DNA of 64,000 nt from Hyphomicrobiales bacterium (GTDB taxonomy: Bacteria; Pseudomonadota; Alphaproteobacteria; Rhizobiales; Rhizobiaceae). Positions 1 to 9,244 of the stretch are shown one piece after another. The translations under genes were made by a program, and so were the position numbers. The DNA is taken from positions 1-64,000 of the forward strand of contig UEHQ01000015.1 of the NCBI GenBank assembly GCA_900489925.1, read 5' to 3'. Numbering within the stretch: the stretch's first letter is position 1; each line of letters begins with the position of its first letter. The notes under the pieces are model-generated. The model was not told the DNA's origin. It saw only the letters and a program-made list of their open reading frames with translations, and did not search any database.

Positions 1-108
1 CAGGATCTGCTCTAGATCGCACGAGCGCACCGCCGACCGTCCTGGGTCTCGATATCTGACGGCTTTCACCGTGCAGATTGTTGAGAAAAATCCTTGAAGG
101 AACCGTCG

Positions 109-355
109 ATGTCGATTACCTACGGCGTCACCGAACTGATGGCGCCCGGGCTGTGGCCTGAGCAACGTCTGGGCGGCAAAAATCCCAACTCGCGAAGATG
201 CACTGGCAGCGGCCCCAAATGCCGCAGAGCGATATGCGCTCGCTGGCCAGCTTGCCGACATTAAATATCAGCGTGCGGACGGCACGTGGACAACGGAACG
301 GTCGAACGGAGGCGACCGCCCCGAAGCCGATGTCGTCGATCACGCCAAGGAATGA
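109..355 (+). pseudogene. Small hypothetical gene broken by a one-base frameshift
   Basis: An ATG at 109 has a good upstream ribosome site (GAAGGA near 96-101) and reads MSITYGVTELMAPGLWPEQRL up to codon 169-171. In that frame it then runs to an early stop near 265. In the next frame an open stretch reads AAKIPTREDALAAAPNAAER and continues in protein-like composition to TGA at 353-355, but it has no start of its own because a stop lies at 137-139. Removing one G from the GGG at 171-173 joins both halves into one protein of about 81 residues. I do not recognise the family. It stands 12 bases before the HNH-like gene at 368, so both may be relics of the same phage or island. A sequencing error is the alternative explanation. 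Confidence 0.45.
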
Positions 356-367
356 AAAAGACTACGA

Positions 368-694
368 ATGACAATCAAAGAACGTTTTCTCAAGCAGCAG
401 CACGCCTGGATGATCGGCGCGTGCTATTCCCGGAAGCATCCTGATTTTCATCGTTACGGGGGCGTCGACGTCTCCGTCGCGCCGCGATGGAAAGAGTGCT
501 TTGATACCTTCGTCAACGATATGATCGATACCCTTCCCCGCAGCCTGTCCGAGCGCCGCATGGCGCTTCGCAACCCGCGCCGCCCTTTTGAACCGGGCAA
601 TGTCGAATGGGTTTTCGCAAGCAAGCATCGCGGCCTGCGCGCACCTGATGGAACACTACCCGATGTCTTGGAGGCGCGTTCGCGCCGAGCCTGA
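368..694 (+). CDS. Small protein resembling phage HNH/homing-endonuclease-type proteins
   Basis: This 108-residue protein starts MTIKERFLKQQHAWMI. Its middle reads YGGVDVSVAPRWKECFDTFV and later NPRRPFEPGNVEWVFAS. That pattern (YGG..V.V..RW..F..F..DM, then YxPxN.xW) is typical of phage-encoded HNH and intron-type endonuclease relatives, where the consensus is YGGRGI.VC.RW..F.NF..DMG and Y.P.NCRWA. The clear HNH histidines of active members are not evident, so it may bind DNA without cutting or be decayed. It follows the frameshifted gene at 109-355 and is followed by a hairpin at 745-782. The family call is by motif memory only. Confidence 0.5.
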   Translation: MTIKERFLKQQHAWMIGACYSRKHPDFHRYGGVDVSVAPRWKECFDTFVNDMIDTLPRSLSERRMALRNPRRPFEPGNVEWVFASKHRGLRAPDGTLPDVLEARSRRA

Positions 695-744
695 GATAAC
701 TTGCCAATCGCCTATCGTCGGCTTATGCCGCCGGCGGGCCATTC

Positions 745-782
745 AAAAGGGTCGCAGATCGAAACAGATCTTCGGCCCTTTT
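745..782. terminator. Bidirectional terminator-like hairpin between convergent genes
   Basis: Arms at 745-760 (AAAAGGGTCGCAGATC) and 767-782 (GATCTTCGGCCCTTTT) pair at 14 of 16 positions around the loop GAAACA. A-tract and T-tract flank the stem on either strand. It sits between the plus-strand gene ending at 694 and the minus-strand gene ending at 791, so it can serve both. Confidence 0.65.
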
Positions 783-790
783 CCATTTCT

Positions 791-994
791 TCAATGCCGC
801 CTGCTTCGGGTATTCCTCACTACGATCAGGACGGCAAGACCGGCGACCACGGCGACAGCGCCCCAATAGGCCCATTTGGTCTGGGCAATCATGAAGCTCT
901 CTGCGGGATATGGGAAATAGCCGGTCCCCTGCCCGATCCAGAGCAAGCCGACGAGGATCAGCAGCCATCCAAGAATCCGTGAGATGATCGTCAT
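791..994 (-). CDS. Small two-helix membrane protein, function unknown
   Basis: A 67-residue protein starting MTIISRILGWLLILVGLLW. Two hydrophobic segments (about residues 7-20 and 43-60) are separated by a polar loop with YFPYPAESF, and the C terminus is basic (RNTRSRRH). The start at 994 is preferred over a longer frame because GGAAGGA lies about six bases upstream of this ATG. It is oriented like the dehydrogenase gene at 1063-1911 and lies 68 bases downstream of it. I do not recognise a named family. Confidence 0.65.
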   Translation of the reverse strand: MTIISRILGWLLILVGLLWIGQGTGYFPYPAESFMIAQTKWAYWGAVAVVAGLAVLIVVRNTRSRRH

Positions 995-1062
995 AAGCGT
1001 CCTTCCGCTATAATCTTGCATATCCCAAGCAGTGATCAAACGACCGACAGTATGGGCGCCAC

Positions 1063-1911
1063 CTAGGCCTTCGGGAAGTCTGCCCCGAGGCTCGTCTCCC
1101 GCCACTCCTCGATCAGCGCCAGTCGCTCCCGCAACTTGTTCGTGACGTTGTTGTAGCCGAGTTCACCCAGCACCAAGTGCCGCGGCGGATTGTCGACTTC
1201 GGTGATGCGGATCATCGCCTGAGCGGCGCGCACGGGGTCTCCTGCTTGTCTGCCGCTGTATTCCGCAGTCTGCTGCATGCGGGCGCCACCTGTCTCGGCA
1301 TAGTCGGCGATCCTGCTCTTCGTCTGCCGCAGCGAGCGGCCAGCCCAGTCGGTGCGAAACGGCCCGGGTTCGACGCACGTGACCTTGATGCCGAGCGGCT
1401 TTCCTTCGGCGTAGAGCGCGTCCGAAAAGCCTTCGACAGCATGCTTGCTCGCTGCGTAGTAGCCGGAGCCCGGAAATCCGATGAAGCCGGCAACGGAGGT
1501 AATGTTGATAACGTGCCCGCGGCGGCGCTCGCGCATGCCCGGCAGGACGGCTCGGGTCATGGAGAACAGCCCGAAGACATTGGCCTCGAACTGATCGCGG
1601 ATTTCCTTGTCGTCCGCCTCCTCGATGGTCGACTGGTAGCCGTATCCGGCATTGTTCACCAGCACGTCGATGCGCCCGAACCGATCCTGCGCCGCCTTTG
1701 CGGCAGCCGTCACCTGAGCGGGATCGGTGACGTCGAGATCAACGGCCAGCGCATTTGTTTCATGGCCAGCCACGAGATCGGCGACGCGCGCCTTGTCGCG
1801 GGCGGTCACGACCGTTGGCCAGCCACGAGCGATGGTGAGTGTTGCGAGTTCCCGGCCAAAGCCGGTGGAACAGCCGGTGATGAACCAAACTGGGGAAGCG
1901 TCTTCGGACAT
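1063..1911 (-). CDS. Short-chain dehydrogenase/reductase (SDR)
   Basis: A 282-residue classical SDR, a cytosolic NAD(P)-dependent oxidoreductase. The cofactor motif TGCSTGFG is at residues 12-19, NNAG at 86-89, the catalytic Ser near 139 (NITS) and the YxxxK pair at Tyr152/Lys156 (YYAASK). Asn111 is also in place, so the tetrad looks complete. The start at 1911 (MSEDAS) is chosen because AGGAAG lies five bases before it; an upstream in-frame ATG at 1965 lacks this. Substrate cannot be told from sequence. The C-terminal part resembles the retinol-dehydrogenase-like oxidoreductases common in rhizobia. Confidence 0.88.
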   Translation of the reverse strand: MSEDASPVWFITGCSTGFGRELATLTIARGWPTVVTARDKARVADLVAGHETNALAVDLDVTDPAQVTAAAKAAQDRFGRIDVLVNNAGYGYQSTIEEADDKEIRDQFEANVFGLFSMTRAVLPGMRERRRGHVINITSVAGFIGFPGSGYYAASKHAVEGFSDALYAEGKPLGIKVTCVEPGPFRTDWAGRSLRQTKSRIADYAETGGARMQQTAEYSGRQAGDPVRAAQAMIRITEVDNPPRHLVLGELGYNNVTNKLRERLALIEEWRETSLGADFPKA

Positions 1912-2022
1912 GGGATCTTCCTGATGTGTCGGGAGCGCCTTGTGCGGGCGGAAGGGAGCACCCACGGATCTAGGGCGGACACACCCGATTTCCAGAAGAT
2001 CGAGAAGAGGTTGGCCGAACGC

Positions 2023-2055
2023 AAAAAGACCGCGCGTTCGGCAGAGCGTGCGGTC
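2023..2055 (-). terminator. Intrinsic terminator of ftsZ2
   Basis: On the minus strand, just after the ftsZ2 stop, arms at 2047-2055 and 2028-2036 pair over nine positions (one G-U) around a ten-base loop. They are followed by five T (2027-2023). Its place 25 bases downstream of the stop codon fits termination of ftsZ2. Confidence 0.7.
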
Positions 2056-2079
2056 CTGGAAGATATTGTCAATCAGAGC

Positions 2080-3108
2080 TTATTGCAGCGTGCGCGGCAC
2101 GAAGTCCTGTCCCGGTACTGCACCCGTCTGAACCGCTGTACCCGTCTGTGCTCCATCGAGGCCGGTCGCCACGACCGAGACGCGGAACTTGCCGTCGAGA
2201 TTGCGGTCAAAGATAGCGCCGACAACGATATCGGCGTCATCCTGAACCTCGTCGCGGATGCGGCTTGCGGCTTCGTCGACTTCGAACAGCGTCATGTCTG
2301 AGCCGCCCGAGATCGAGATCAGCACGCCCTTCGCGCCCTTCATCGAGATGTCGTCGAGCAGCGGGTTGGCAATTGCAGCCTCGGCCGCCTTCATCGCGCG
2401 TTCCTCGCCCGAGGCCTCGCCAGTGCCCATCATCGCGCGACCCATGCCGCGCATGACCGACTTCACGTCGGCGAAGTCGAGGTTGATCAGGCCTTCCTTG
2501 ACGATCAGGTCGGTGATGCAACCGACGCCGGCATAAAGCACACGGTCGGCGGTCATGAAGGCATCGGCAAATGTCGTCTTGGCGTCGGCAATGCGGAAGA
2601 GATTCTGGTTCGGGATGACGATAACCGTATCGGCAGCCTGGCGTAGCGCCTCGATGCCGACATCGGCCGTCTTCATGCGGCGGTTGCCTTCAAAGGTGAA
2701 GGGCTTGGTGACGACACCGACCGTCAGGATGCCGGCGTTGCGCGCAGCCTGCGCGATTACAGGTGCAGCACCCGTGCCGGTGCCACCGCCCATGCCCGCG
2801 GTTACGAAGCACATATGCGAACCCGCAAGGTGATCCATGATCTCGTCGATCGACTCTTCTGCCGCGGCGCGGCCAACCTCCGGCAGCGAACCGGCTCCGA
2901 GACCCTCCGTCACGTGTGCGCCGAGCTGAATGCGGCGCGACGCCTTCGAGGTCGCCAGTACCTGCGCATCTGTGTTTGCGGCGATGAATTCCACGCCTTC
3001 GAGGCTTTCCGAAATCATGTTGTTGATGGCATTGCCGCCACCGCCACCGACGCCGATCACCGTAATTCTCGGCCGCATTTCGGAAATCCCGTTCTTGGCG
3101 TTCGTCAT
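2080..3108 (-). CDS. ftsZ2: Short cell-division GTPase FtsZ2
   Basis: A 342-residue tubulin-like GTPase. It has the nucleotide loop [14 protein letters not shown] (19-32), the tubulin signature GGGTGTG (107-113) and the T7 catalytic loop NLDFAD (209-214), so GTP binding and hydrolysis residues look intact. It ends soon after the GTPase/C-terminal subdomain with a 20-odd residue tail (ending FVPRTLQ). It therefore lacks the long linker and conserved C-terminal peptide that bind FtsA/ZipA in full FtsZ (around 590 residues in rhizobia). This matches the rhizobial second FtsZ, as in Sinorhizobium meliloti FtsZ2. The start at 3108 has AAGGAG upstream; an in-frame ATG at 3150 does not. A terminator follows at 2055-2023. 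It is not in the dcw cluster; its neighbours are unrelated. Confidence 0.93.
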   Translation of the reverse strand: MTNAKNGISEMRPRITVIGVGGGGGNAINNMISESLEGVEFIAANTDAQVLATSKASRRIQLGAHVTEGLGAGSLPEVGRAAAEESIDEIMDHLAGSHMCFVTAGMGGGTGTGAAPVIAQAARNAGILTVGVVTKPFTFEGNRRMKTADVGIEALRQAADTVIVIPNQNLFRIADAKTTFADAFMTADRVLYAGVGCITDLIVKEGLINLDFADVKSVMRGMGRAMMGTGEASGEERAMKAAEAAIANPLLDDISMKGAKGVLISISGGSDMTLFEVDEAASRIRDEVQDDADIVVGAIFDRNLDGKFRVSVVATGLDGAQTGTAVQTGAVPGQDFVPRTLQ

Positions 3109-3307
3109 CGCAATCTCCTTCGTGCGCTTTTCCTGCCGGCTCCGCCTCATGTCAGGGGACCGAATCGAGCATTAGCCTAGGTGCGCAAGAAGGCAGAGCC
3201 GGGGCGAAAGAACAAGATCCCGCTTTTTCCAAAGTTTATCCGGAACCTTTTTTGCACTTCGCGCATTGCAGTGAATCATGCCTGACAGAGAGAGGAGAAT
3301 CGCCGCG

Positions 3308-3520
3308 ATGCCTATGCCAGCCTCCCGACAGTCCATAGCCCCTCCCTATGACCATATCCTTACAGCCCAGGAGGCTCTCGAACCGCTCTTCCTTGAGATC
3401 GAGGCCGAAGCGGAAGTCAGGATGATTGCGGCTGCGATCCGCGCGGGATGGTCCGCCGAAGACGCCGTCGCGGCAATCGATGAACTTCGCCGCAACGAAC
3501 TTCTGCCGCGCGAGCATTGA
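3308..3520 (+). CDS. Small conserved-looking hypothetical protein
   Basis: A 70-residue, mostly helical, acidic protein (motifs YDHILTAQEALEPLF and WSAEDAVAAIDELRR). The start at 3308 is preferred because AGGAG lies about ten bases upstream; ATGs at 3278 and 3314 are alternatives. It is divergent from ftsZ2 and sits 87 bases before the reductase gene at 3608. The regular helix pattern and plausible codon use support a real gene, but the family is not recognised. Confidence 0.55.
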   Translation: MPMPASRQSIAPPYDHILTAQEALEPLFLEIEAEAEVRMIAAAIRAGWSAEDAVAAIDELRRNELLPREH

Positions 3521-3607
3521 GTTCGCCCGGTTGCACCAAAATATCATTCGCCTTCTCGGCTCGATGACCTATGTCTACGCGGTCAACGATCGCGGAGAGC
3601 CTGCTTC

Positions 3608-4606
3608 ATGTCCATCAAGAATATCTGCGTTTTCGGAGCGGGTGCGCTCGGTGGGGCGCTGGCGGCGAAGCTCGCTGCTTCGCACGGTAGCGAGATCACC
3701 GTGTCCGTCGTTGCCCGTGGAAGCCATCTCGACGCAATCCAGCGCAACGGACTGACACTTTTCACTGCAGGCGCAGTAGTCCCCGTGACGGCGCACGTGA
3801 TTGCGACCAACGACCCTTCGAGCCTCCCGAAACAGGATCTGGTCATCACGGGCCTCAAGGGTCACCAGCTCGGACCGGCAGCAGAGGGCATGGCGCACCT
3901 GCTTAAGGGCGGAACCCGTGTCCTGATGATCCTTAATGGCATCCCCTGGTGGTACTTCCACCGTGAAGGCAGCCTCCATGCCGAGCGCCAGTTCCAGGAA
4001 CTCGATCCGGGTGGAAAGCTGTGGAAGCTGGTCGGGCCACAGCGCATCGTCGGCTGCGTCGCCCATCAAGGCGCTGAAGTCAGCCAGCCTGGAGAAATCA
4101 GACTGAGCAATGAGGGGCATTTCATTCTCGGCGAGCCATCGGGCGAACTCAGCGCGGATATCAAGGACATCGAGTCGCTGTTTGTACGGTCGAATATTGG
4201 CGTTCGGCTATCGCAGCGCATCCGCGACGACATCTGGAGCAAGCTGATGGGTAACGCATCGTTCAACCCGATCAGCGCCCTGACGCGTTCGCTGATGTCG
4301 GATATGATGGCGGACGACGCCCTTCGAACGCAGATCGGCAAGGTGATGAAGGAAGTCAAAGCGGTCGGTGAGGCGCTTGGAGCCAATGTCGGCATGTCGG
4401 TCGAGCAACGGCTGGAACAGGCCCGGCAGATCGGCCCGGTGCGGACCTCGATGCTGCAGGACCTGCTTGGTGGCAAGGCGCTGGAGATCGTGCCGCTCGT
4501 CGGAATGGTCGTCGTGCTTGGCCGAGTAGCAGCGGTACCGACGCCAGTATCGGAAACGCTGTTCGCGCTCGTATCACAGCTGGACCGGGAGAATTGCCGG
4601 GCCTGA
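3608..4606 (+). CDS. 2-dehydropantoate 2-reductase family protein (PanE/ApbA)
   Basis: A 332-residue cytosolic enzyme of the ketopantoate reductase family, which reduces 2-dehydropantoate to pantoate with NADPH for coenzyme A synthesis. The N-terminal Rossmann motif is GAGALGG (about residues 10-16). The C-terminal domain has the family Lys/Asn/Ser helix (IWSKLMGNASFNPISALT, about 212-229). It is slightly longer than E. coli PanE (303). Rhizobial genomes often carry several such paralogues, so pantothenate synthesis is not assured and I leave the symbol blank. Confidence 0.82.
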   Translation: MSIKNICVFGAGALGGALAAKLAASHGSEITVSVVARGSHLDAIQRNGLTLFTAGAVVPVTAHVIATNDPSSLPKQDLVITGLKGHQLGPAAEGMAHLLKGGTRVLMILNGIPWWYFHREGSLHAERQFQELDPGGKLWKLVGPQRIVGCVAHQGAEVSQPGEIRLSNEGHFILGEPSGELSADIKDIESLFVRSNIGVRLSQRIRDDIWSKLMGNASFNPISALTRSLMSDMMADDALRTQIGKVMKEVKAVGEALGANVGMSVEQRLEQARQIGPVRTSMLQDLLGGKALEIVPLVGMVVVLGRVAAVPTPVSETLFALVSQLDRENCRA

Positions 4607-4672
4607 ACCTAAGGTTCGGCAGGCTAAGAAAATGATTCCGGAAACGGCCGCAGCTCGTTGAAAGAAGACTCT

Positions 4673-5830
4673 TTACTTCAACCAGCCTGCGATCCGTTCG
4701 ACCGCCTCGACAATCTCCGCCTCAGAGCCGGCATAAGACATGCGCATCGACCTGTTGCCCTCCAGGGGGTCGAAATCGAGGCCCGGCGTCGCGGCGACAT
4801 CGATCTCCGCCAGCATCCGGCGAGCGAAAGCCATGCTGTCATTGGTGAAGCGCGTGACGTCAACATACGCGTAAAACGCACCGTCCATCGGCGACGCGAT
4901 GGAAAGGCCGATTTCCGGCAGCCGGCGCATCAGGAACTCCCGATTGGCAGCATAGCTCTTCTTGTAGACATCCAGCTCGGCGCCGGCGCCAAGCGCTGCC
5001 GTCGCGGCAATCTGGGAAAGCTCCGGCGGCGATATGTAGAGGCTCTGCGCGACACGCTCGATCGGCCGAACGAGCCGGTCCGGCAGCACCATCCAGCCGA
5101 TGCGCCAGCCGGTCATGCAATAGTATTTGGAGAAGGAGTTGATGACGATCGCTTCGTCGGTGAGCTCGAGCGCGCTGGTTTCTTCGCCGGCGAATGTGAG
5201 GCCGTGATAGATCTCGTCGGAAATGAAGGCTATCGAGCTTGCCGCGCAATAGTCGGCAAGCGCCTTCAGCCCCGCACGACCAGTGACCGTGCCTGTCGGG
5301 TTTGCGGGGCTCGCCAACAATACGCCCTTGAGCCGCACGCCACGCTCCATCTGGGCAGCTTCGAGACTTTCTGGCGTCAGCGTAAAATGCGTCTCTGCCG
5401 TGACGGGAACCTCGATCACCTTGAGGCCGAGCGCTCCGAGAATATTCCGGTAGGCGGGGTAACCGGGACGCGCGATCGCCACTGCATCGCCAGCGTCGAA
5501 CAGCGACAGAAACGCCAGATTGAAACCCGCCGACGACCCGGTCGTAATCGCGATCCTGGCCGGATCGATCTCCAGCCCGTGCCGGTCGCGATAGTGCCAT
5601 GCAAGAGCGTGCTTGAGGCGCGCAATGCCAAGCGCATCGGTGTACCCGATCTTGCCTTCCTTCAACGCTGCGCGTGTCGCCTCCAGCGCAGCCTGCGGTG
5701 CGGGGTGCGACGGCTGCCCGACCGCCATGGAGATGACGGGGTGGCCGCTGGCACGCCGCTTTGTCGCTTCCGCCAGAACATCCATGGCATGAAACGGCTC
5801 GACTTCGCTGCGTTTGGAAATGGAAAACAC
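4673..5830 (-). CDS. PLP-dependent aminotransferase, class I/II
   Basis: A 385-residue fold-type I aminotransferase, cytosolic, transferring amino groups between an amino acid and a 2-oxoacid. The PLP lysine lies in SFSKYYCMTGWRIGW (motif SxSK...GxRxG). Upstream SPANPTGT and ISDEIYHGL supply the usual cofactor Asn, Asp and Tyr. The first ATG at 5830 (MFSISKRSEVEPFHAMDVL) fits the family N terminus. It is divergent from the DsbA-like gene. The family includes aspartate, aromatic and valine-pyruvate type enzymes; the substrate cannot be fixed here. Confidence 0.85.
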   Translation of the reverse strand: MFSISKRSEVEPFHAMDVLAEATKRRASGHPVISMAVGQPSHPAPQAALEATRAALKEGKIGYTDALGIARLKHALAWHYRDRHGLEIDPARIAITTGSSAGFNLAFLSLFDAGDAVAIARPGYPAYRNILGALGLKVIEVPVTAETHFTLTPESLEAAQMERGVRLKGVLLASPANPTGTVTGRAGLKALADYCAASSIAFISDEIYHGLTFAGEETSALELTDEAIVINSFSKYYCMTGWRIGWMVLPDRLVRPIERVAQSLYISPPELSQIAATAALGAGAELDVYKKSYAANREFLMRRLPEIGLSIASPMDGAFYAYVDVTRFTNDSMAFARRMLAEIDVAATPGLDFDPLEGNRSMRMSYAGSEAEIVEAVERIAGWLK

Positions 5831-6041
5831 GTTCGCTTCTCTCTTGGCGTTGCTCGCGGCCCGACAATTGCCGCATTAATCCGCTCATCACAATCCCGCG
5901 ATTGACGCACGGATGCTAAAATTCCTGTTTAAAGACAGCGGGAGGCACCGTAATTTGCCGCTTCGCGTCTCTACCTTGTTAACCGGGCAATGGTATCCGG
6001 TGACCGGAACGACGCACATAGCTTCCAAGAACGAGGATATA

Positions 6042-6800
6042 ATGGCCCTTCTCCCAAAAATCTTCACCGCGCTGGCGCTGACCGCCTCCGTCGCAGCCGC
6101 CTACCCGGCCGCAGCTCTCGACGATGCGCAGAAGAAGGAGTTCGGCGAGTTCATCAAGCAATATCTCATCGAGAACCCGGAGATCATGCTTGATGTGCAG
6201 GATGCGTTGCAGAAGAAGCAGGATGCGGCACGACTGGTCAAAGCCAATGCGGCCATCTCCGACAACAAATCGACGATCTTCGACGCAAAATATGACATGA
6301 CGATCGGCAACCCGAAGGGCGACGTCACCATCGTCGAGTTCTTCGATTACAACTGCGGTTACTGCCGCCATGCGCTTGCCGACATGCAGAGCATGCTGGA
6401 GAAGGACAAGAACGTTCGCTTCGTGCTCAAGGAATTCCCGATCCTCGGACCGGAGTCAGTTGCAGCCCATAAGGTCTCTGACGCCTTCCGCAAGCTTGCG
6501 CCGGAAAAGTACAGCCAATTCCACATCGCGCTTCTCGGCAGCGACGGTCGCGCCGATGAGGCCAGCGCAATCGAGGTCGCTCAGTCGCTCGGCGTCAGCG
6601 AAAAGCAGATCCGTGCGGAGATGGCGAAAAGCTCCAGCGAGAAGTCGGTGCAGGAGACCTACCAGCTCGCCCAGAGCCTCGGCATTACCGGTACGCCCTC
6701 CTATGTGATCGGCAACGAACTGGTCCAGGGTGCCGTCGGTTTCGACGACCTTGAAGCCAAGGTGAAGAACATGCGCAGCTGCGGCAAGACGAGCTGCTGA
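6042..6800 (+). CDS. Periplasmic DsbA-family thiol-disulfide protein (ScsC-like)
   Basis: A 252-residue secreted thioredoxin-fold protein. It has a cleavable signal (MALLPKIFTALALTASVAAA, cut near residue 25) and an N-terminal helical stretch (FGEFIKQYLIENPEIMLDVQ) like the ScsC/COG1651 oligomerisation arm. The active site is Cys105-Gly-Tyr-Cys108 in FFDYNCGYCRHA, and the cis-proline loop reads TGTPSYV. The likely role is oxidation or isomerisation of disulfides in the periplasm. The frame is open further upstream to 5913, but GAGGA before 6042 and the signal peptide fix the start. A second cysteine pair lies at the C terminus (RSCGKTSC). Confidence 0.87.
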   Translation: MALLPKIFTALALTASVAAAYPAAALDDAQKKEFGEFIKQYLIENPEIMLDVQDALQKKQDAARLVKANAAISDNKSTIFDAKYDMTIGNPKGDVTIVEFFDYNCGYCRHALADMQSMLEKDKNVRFVLKEFPILGPESVAAHKVSDAFRKLAPEKYSQFHIALLGSDGRADEASAIEVAQSLGVSEKQIRAEMAKSSSEKSVQETYQLAQSLGITGTPSYVIGNELVQGAVGFDDLEAKVKNMRSCGKTSC

Positions 6801-6944
6801 GGCGTCGCTCATCAAATCGCCAAAATCGAAGCGTTTCAGCCATGTGGACAAACATGGAGCGATTCCGGCTGGCTTTTCCAAAGGGCTTTCATTAGGCCCT
6901 TGGTGAGTCTATAGGTTCCCCTCGCACCTTTGATGGAACATTCG

Positions 6945-7382
6945 ATGACGCAAACAATATTGGTCCTGAACGGCCCCAACCTGAACATGCTGGGCAAAAG
7001 AGAGCCGGGCATCTACGGCGGCAAGACCCTTCTGGACATTGAGACGGATTGCAAGGCCGCCGGGCGAGAGCTTGGCGTCGAGATTGATTTCCGTCAGAGC
7101 AATCACGAAGGCACGCTCGTCGATTGGCTTCACGAGGCCAACGACAATGCAATTGGCGTGGCAATCAATGCCGGCGCCTACACGCACACCTCCGTTGCGC
7201 TTCACGATGCGATCCGCGCTATTTCCATTCCGGTTGTAGAGCTCCATATCTCCAACGTTCACGCGCGGGAAGAATTCCGCCACAAGTCGATGATCGCGCC
7301 TGCCGTAAAGGGCGTCATCTGCGGCTTCGGACCATATAGCTATATCCTGGCGCTCAATGCGCTGAAGAATCTGACGGCATAA
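6945..7382 (+). CDS. aroQ: 3-dehydroquinate dehydratase, type II
   Basis: A 145-residue type II dehydroquinase, third step of the shikimate pathway (3-dehydroquinate to 3-dehydroshikimate). Family motifs are [18 protein letters not shown] (catalytic Arg and Tyr), [22 protein letters not shown] and [16 protein letters not shown] (catalytic His). The start at 6945 (MTQTIL) matches the usual N terminus; TTG 6930 and ATG 6933 in the same frame are alternatives. An imperfect hairpin at 6878-6903 lies in the leader. It is followed closely by accB (22 bases) and accC, likely one operon. Confidence 0.95.
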   Translation: MTQTILVLNGPNLNMLGKREPGIYGGKTLLDIETDCKAAGRELGVEIDFRQSNHEGTLVDWLHEANDNAIGVAINAGAYTHTSVALHDAIRAISIPVVELHISNVHAREEFRHKSMIAPAVKGVICGFGPYSYILALNALKNLTA

Positions 7383-7404
7383 AAAGAAGACAGGGCAAAC
7401 ACTC

Positions 7405-7878
7405 ATGGCTGAGAAGAAAAACGGTATCGATCAGGCGCTGATCCGCGATCTGGCAAACATCCTCAACGACACGGATCTGACTGAAATCGAAGTCGAACAG
7501 GAAGATCTCCGCATCCGCGTTTCGCGCGCCGGCAACACGCAGTATGTCCAGGCGCCGATCGCGGCACCGGCTTACGCCGCGCCTGCAGCTGCTCCCGCGG
7601 CACTTGCTGCTCCGGCTGCCGCTGCGGCACCGGCCCGCAACCCGGCCAACACCGTGAGCGCGCCGATGGTCGGCACCGCCTACATGGCACCGGCTCCGGG
7701 CGCACGCGCCTTCATCGAAATCGGTGCGACGGTCAAGGAAGGCCAGACGCTCCTCATCATCGAGGCGATGAAGACCATGAACCAGATCCCTGCGCCGAAG
7801 TCGGGCAAGGTCACTGAAATCCTCGTCGAGGACGGCAGCCCCGTCGAATACGGCCAAGCTCTCGTAGTCGTCGAATAA
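7405..7878 (+). CDS. accB: Biotin carboxyl carrier protein of acetyl-CoA carboxylase
   Basis: A 157-residue carrier that holds biotin for the first step of fatty-acid synthesis. The N-terminal region (1-50) is followed by an Ala/Pro-rich hinge (about 50-82) and the C-terminal biotinyl domain. The biotin lysine is Lys123 in EAMKTMN. It sits between aroQ and accC (10 bases before accC), the usual alphaproteobacterial arrangement. The biotin ligase that modifies it may be the birA product encoded at 51840-52604. Confidence 0.96.
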   Translation: MAEKKNGIDQALIRDLANILNDTDLTEIEVEQEDLRIRVSRAGNTQYVQAPIAAPAYAAPAAAPAALAAPAAAAAPARNPANTVSAPMVGTAYMAPAPGARAFIEIGATVKEGQTLLIIEAMKTMNQIPAPKSGKVTEILVEDGSPVEYGQALVVVE

Positions 7879-7888
7879 GGCGGGCGTC

Positions 7889-9238
7889 ATGGTCTCGAAA
7901 ATCCTCATAGCCAATCGCGGGGAAATCGCCCTTCGCGTGCTTCGCGCATGCAAGGAGCTCGGCATCCCCTGCGTGGCGGTTCACTCCACGGCTGACGCCG
8001 ATGCGATGCATGTGCGCCTTGCCGACGAAAGCGTCTGCATCGGCCCGCCGCCTTCGCGCGACAGCTATCTGAACATCCATCAGATCGTCGCGGCCTGTGA
8101 GATTACCGGCGCCGACGCGGTCCATCCGGGCTACGGCTTCCTGTCGGAGAACGCCAAGTTCGCCGATATTCTTGAAGCACACGGCATCACGTTCATCGGT
8201 CCGACCGCTGACCATATCCGGGTGATGGGTGACAAGATCACCGCCAAGACGACCGCGCAGGAACTCGGCATTCCCGTCGTTCCGGGTTCGGACGGCGAAG
8301 TGAAGACCGAAGAAGAGGCACTGAAGACAGCCGCGGAAATCGGTTATCCCGTTCTGATCAAGGCAACCGCCGGCGGCGGTGGACGCGGGATGAAGGTGGC
8401 AAAGTCCGCCGACGACCTGATCGAAGCCTGGTCCACGGCCCGTACCGAAGCGGCGGCCGCTTTCGGCAACGAAGCCGTCTACATGGAAAAGTACCTCGGC
8501 AAGCCGCGCCACATCGAAATTCAGGTGTTCGGCGACGGCGAAGGCAATGCGATCCATCTCGGTGAACGCGACTGCTCGCTGCAACGCCGCCACCAGAAGG
8601 TCTGGGAAGAAGCAAACTCCCCTGCTCTCAATGTCGAGCAGCGCATGAAGATCGGCCAGGTCTGCGCCGACGCCATGAAGAAGCTGAAGTATCGCGGCGC
8701 CGGCACGATCGAATTCCTCTACGAAAACGGCGAGTTCTATTTCATCGAAATGAACACGCGCCTGCAGGTGGAGCATCCGATCACCGAAGCGATCACCGGC
8801 ATCGACCTCGTGCATGAACAGATCCGCGTCGCTTCCGGCCGTGGCCTGTCCGTGACGCAGGATGAAGTGCACTTCCATGGCCATGCCATCGAATGCCGCA
8901 TCAATGCCGAAGACGCACGCACCTTCGTGCCCTCGCCCGGCACGATCACACACTTCCATGCCCCTGGCGGCCTGGGCGTTCGTATCGATTCGGGAGCCTA
9001 TCAGGGCTACAAGATCCCGCCTTACTACGACAGCCTGATCGGCAAGCTGATCGTGTTCGGACGCACTCGCGTCGAGTGCATGATGCGCCTGCGCCGCGCG
9101 CTCGACGAGTTCGTCGTCGACGGCATCAAGACGACGCTGCCGCTGTTCCAGGATCTGGTCGACAACCAGGACATTGCGAACGGCGACTATGACATCCACT
9201 GGCTGGAAAATTATCTGGCCAGCAGCAAGCCCGCGTAA
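7889..9238 (+). CDS. accC: Biotin carboxylase subunit of acetyl-CoA carboxylase
   Basis: A 449-residue ATP-grasp enzyme that carboxylates the biotin on AccB with ATP and bicarbonate. It shows the N-terminal preATP-grasp domain ([20 protein letters not shown]), the glycine-rich ATP loop [13 protein letters not shown], the [16 protein letters not shown] and [14 protein letters not shown] motifs, and the catalytic [14 protein letters not shown]. Length equals the family norm. It belongs to the aroQ-accB-accC-aat run; aat starts only six bases after its stop. Confidence 0.97.
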   Translation: MVSKILIANRGEIALRVLRACKELGIPCVAVHSTADADAMHVRLADESVCIGPPPSRDSYLNIHQIVAACEITGADAVHPGYGFLSENAKFADILEAHGITFIGPTADHIRVMGDKITAKTTAQELGIPVVPGSDGEVKTEEEALKTAAEIGYPVLIKATAGGGGRGMKVAKSADDLIEAWSTARTEAAAAFGNEAVYMEKYLGKPRHIEIQVFGDGEGNAIHLGERDCSLQRRHQKVWEEANSPALNVEQRMKIGQVCADAMKKLKYRGAGTIEFLYENGEFYFIEMNTRLQVEHPITEAITGIDLVHEQIRVASGRGLSVTQDEVHFHGHAIECRINAEDARTFVPSPGTITHFHAPGGLGVRIDSGAYQGYKIPPYYDSLIGKLIVFGRTRVECMMRLRRALDEFVVDGIKTTLPLFQDLVDNQDIANGDYDIHWLENYLASSKPA

Positions 9239-9244
9239 CATGTG

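Noticed and set aside
6840..6857. Palindrome CCATGT/ACATGG before aroQ as an operator
   Set aside because: Short arms, no regulator nearby and no promoter alignment; chance is likely.
6930..6944. Earlier aroQ starts (TTG 6930, ATG 6933)
   Set aside because: They add five or four residues without a better ribosome site; the family N terminus fits ATG 6945.
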